A stretch of 43,802 nucleotides of DNA from Lentisphaeria bacterium (GTDB lineage Bacteria; Verrucomicrobiota; Lentisphaeria; Victivallales; UBA1829), in contig JAFTJI010000070.1 of NCBI GenBank assembly GCA_017456495.1, positions 1 through 43,802 on the forward strand. The letters are read 5' to 3'. Position 1 is the stretch's first letter. Each line of letters begins with the position of its first letter. The notes beneath the pieces were generated by a model. It had not been told where the DNA came from, did no database searches, and was given only the letters and a program-made list of their open reading frames with translations. Positions 43,755-43,802 of this stretch are shown here, in pieces. The position numbers and the translations under genes are program-made.

Positions 43755-43802
43755 GTAGACGTTTTTATCAGTCTGCTCAAATGTCTTGATTGAGGGAGCT
43801 GC

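Overview
The window is chromosomal DNA of a Gram-negative bacterium of moderate GC content. An lpxB gene (lipid A synthesis) shows an LPS-type outer membrane. Three long sialate O-acetylesterase paralogs, several carbohydrate-type esterases, sugar isomerase-like TIM barrels and a MoxR/DUF58/VWA operon suggest a polysaccharide-using member of the PVC group. Lentisphaerota (Victivallis-like) is my best guess, from gene content only. No tRNA, rRNA, CRISPR array or transposase gene was seen.

Layout. (1) 1-1264 (+): end of rplW, then rplB and rpsS, closed by a strong terminator where rplV would normally follow. (2) 1265-1480: intergenic hairpins, then arfB (+). (3) 1897-13607 (-): a long, tightly packed run of housekeeping genes, in transcription order rmuC, flavin reductase, AsmA-like, OppC-like permease, lepB, a small membrane protein, then (after a 188-bp foldback element) purM, purT, a secreted unknown, a TrmA-family RNA methyltransferase, radC and acpS. 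(4) 13608-16196 (+): an AT-rich island with a complete HaeIII-like (GGCC) type II restriction-modification pair, preceded by a 461-bp leader with two promoter candidates, a hairpin/U-tract and a palindrome on the second -10 box. (5) 16197-31466: a carbohydrate-esterase island. It holds three tandem sialate O-acetylesterases (+), a five-gene operon (-) of two amidohydrolase-fold proteins, a sugar isomerase, a DegT aminotransferase and an AraC regulator, then divergent alpha/beta hydrolases, a second isomerase, mtaB (tRNA methylthiotransferase) and a third hydrolase. (6) 31474-35413 (-): moxR, DUF58, a two-TM protein and a VWA protein. (7) 35465-38094 (-): ilvD and an RluA-type pseudouridine synthase. 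(8) 38228-43651 (+): ffh, lpxB, a tail-anchored Ser/Thr kinase with a duplicated Lys/Glu/Ala-rich segment, and an SGNH esterase.

How it may work together: region 5 probably strips acetyl or other ester groups from glycans (esterases) and processes the resulting sugars or cyclitols (isomerases, PLP aminotransferase, amidohydrolase) under AraC control. It has no visible transporter or glycoside hydrolase, so it must rely on genes elsewhere. The least ordinary signals are: an amidohydrolase pair in which one member has lost all the usual metal-ligand motifs; the layered regulatory leader of the R-M system; the foldback element upstream of purM; the early end of the S10 ribosomal cluster; and the tail-anchored kinase encoded directly after lpxB.
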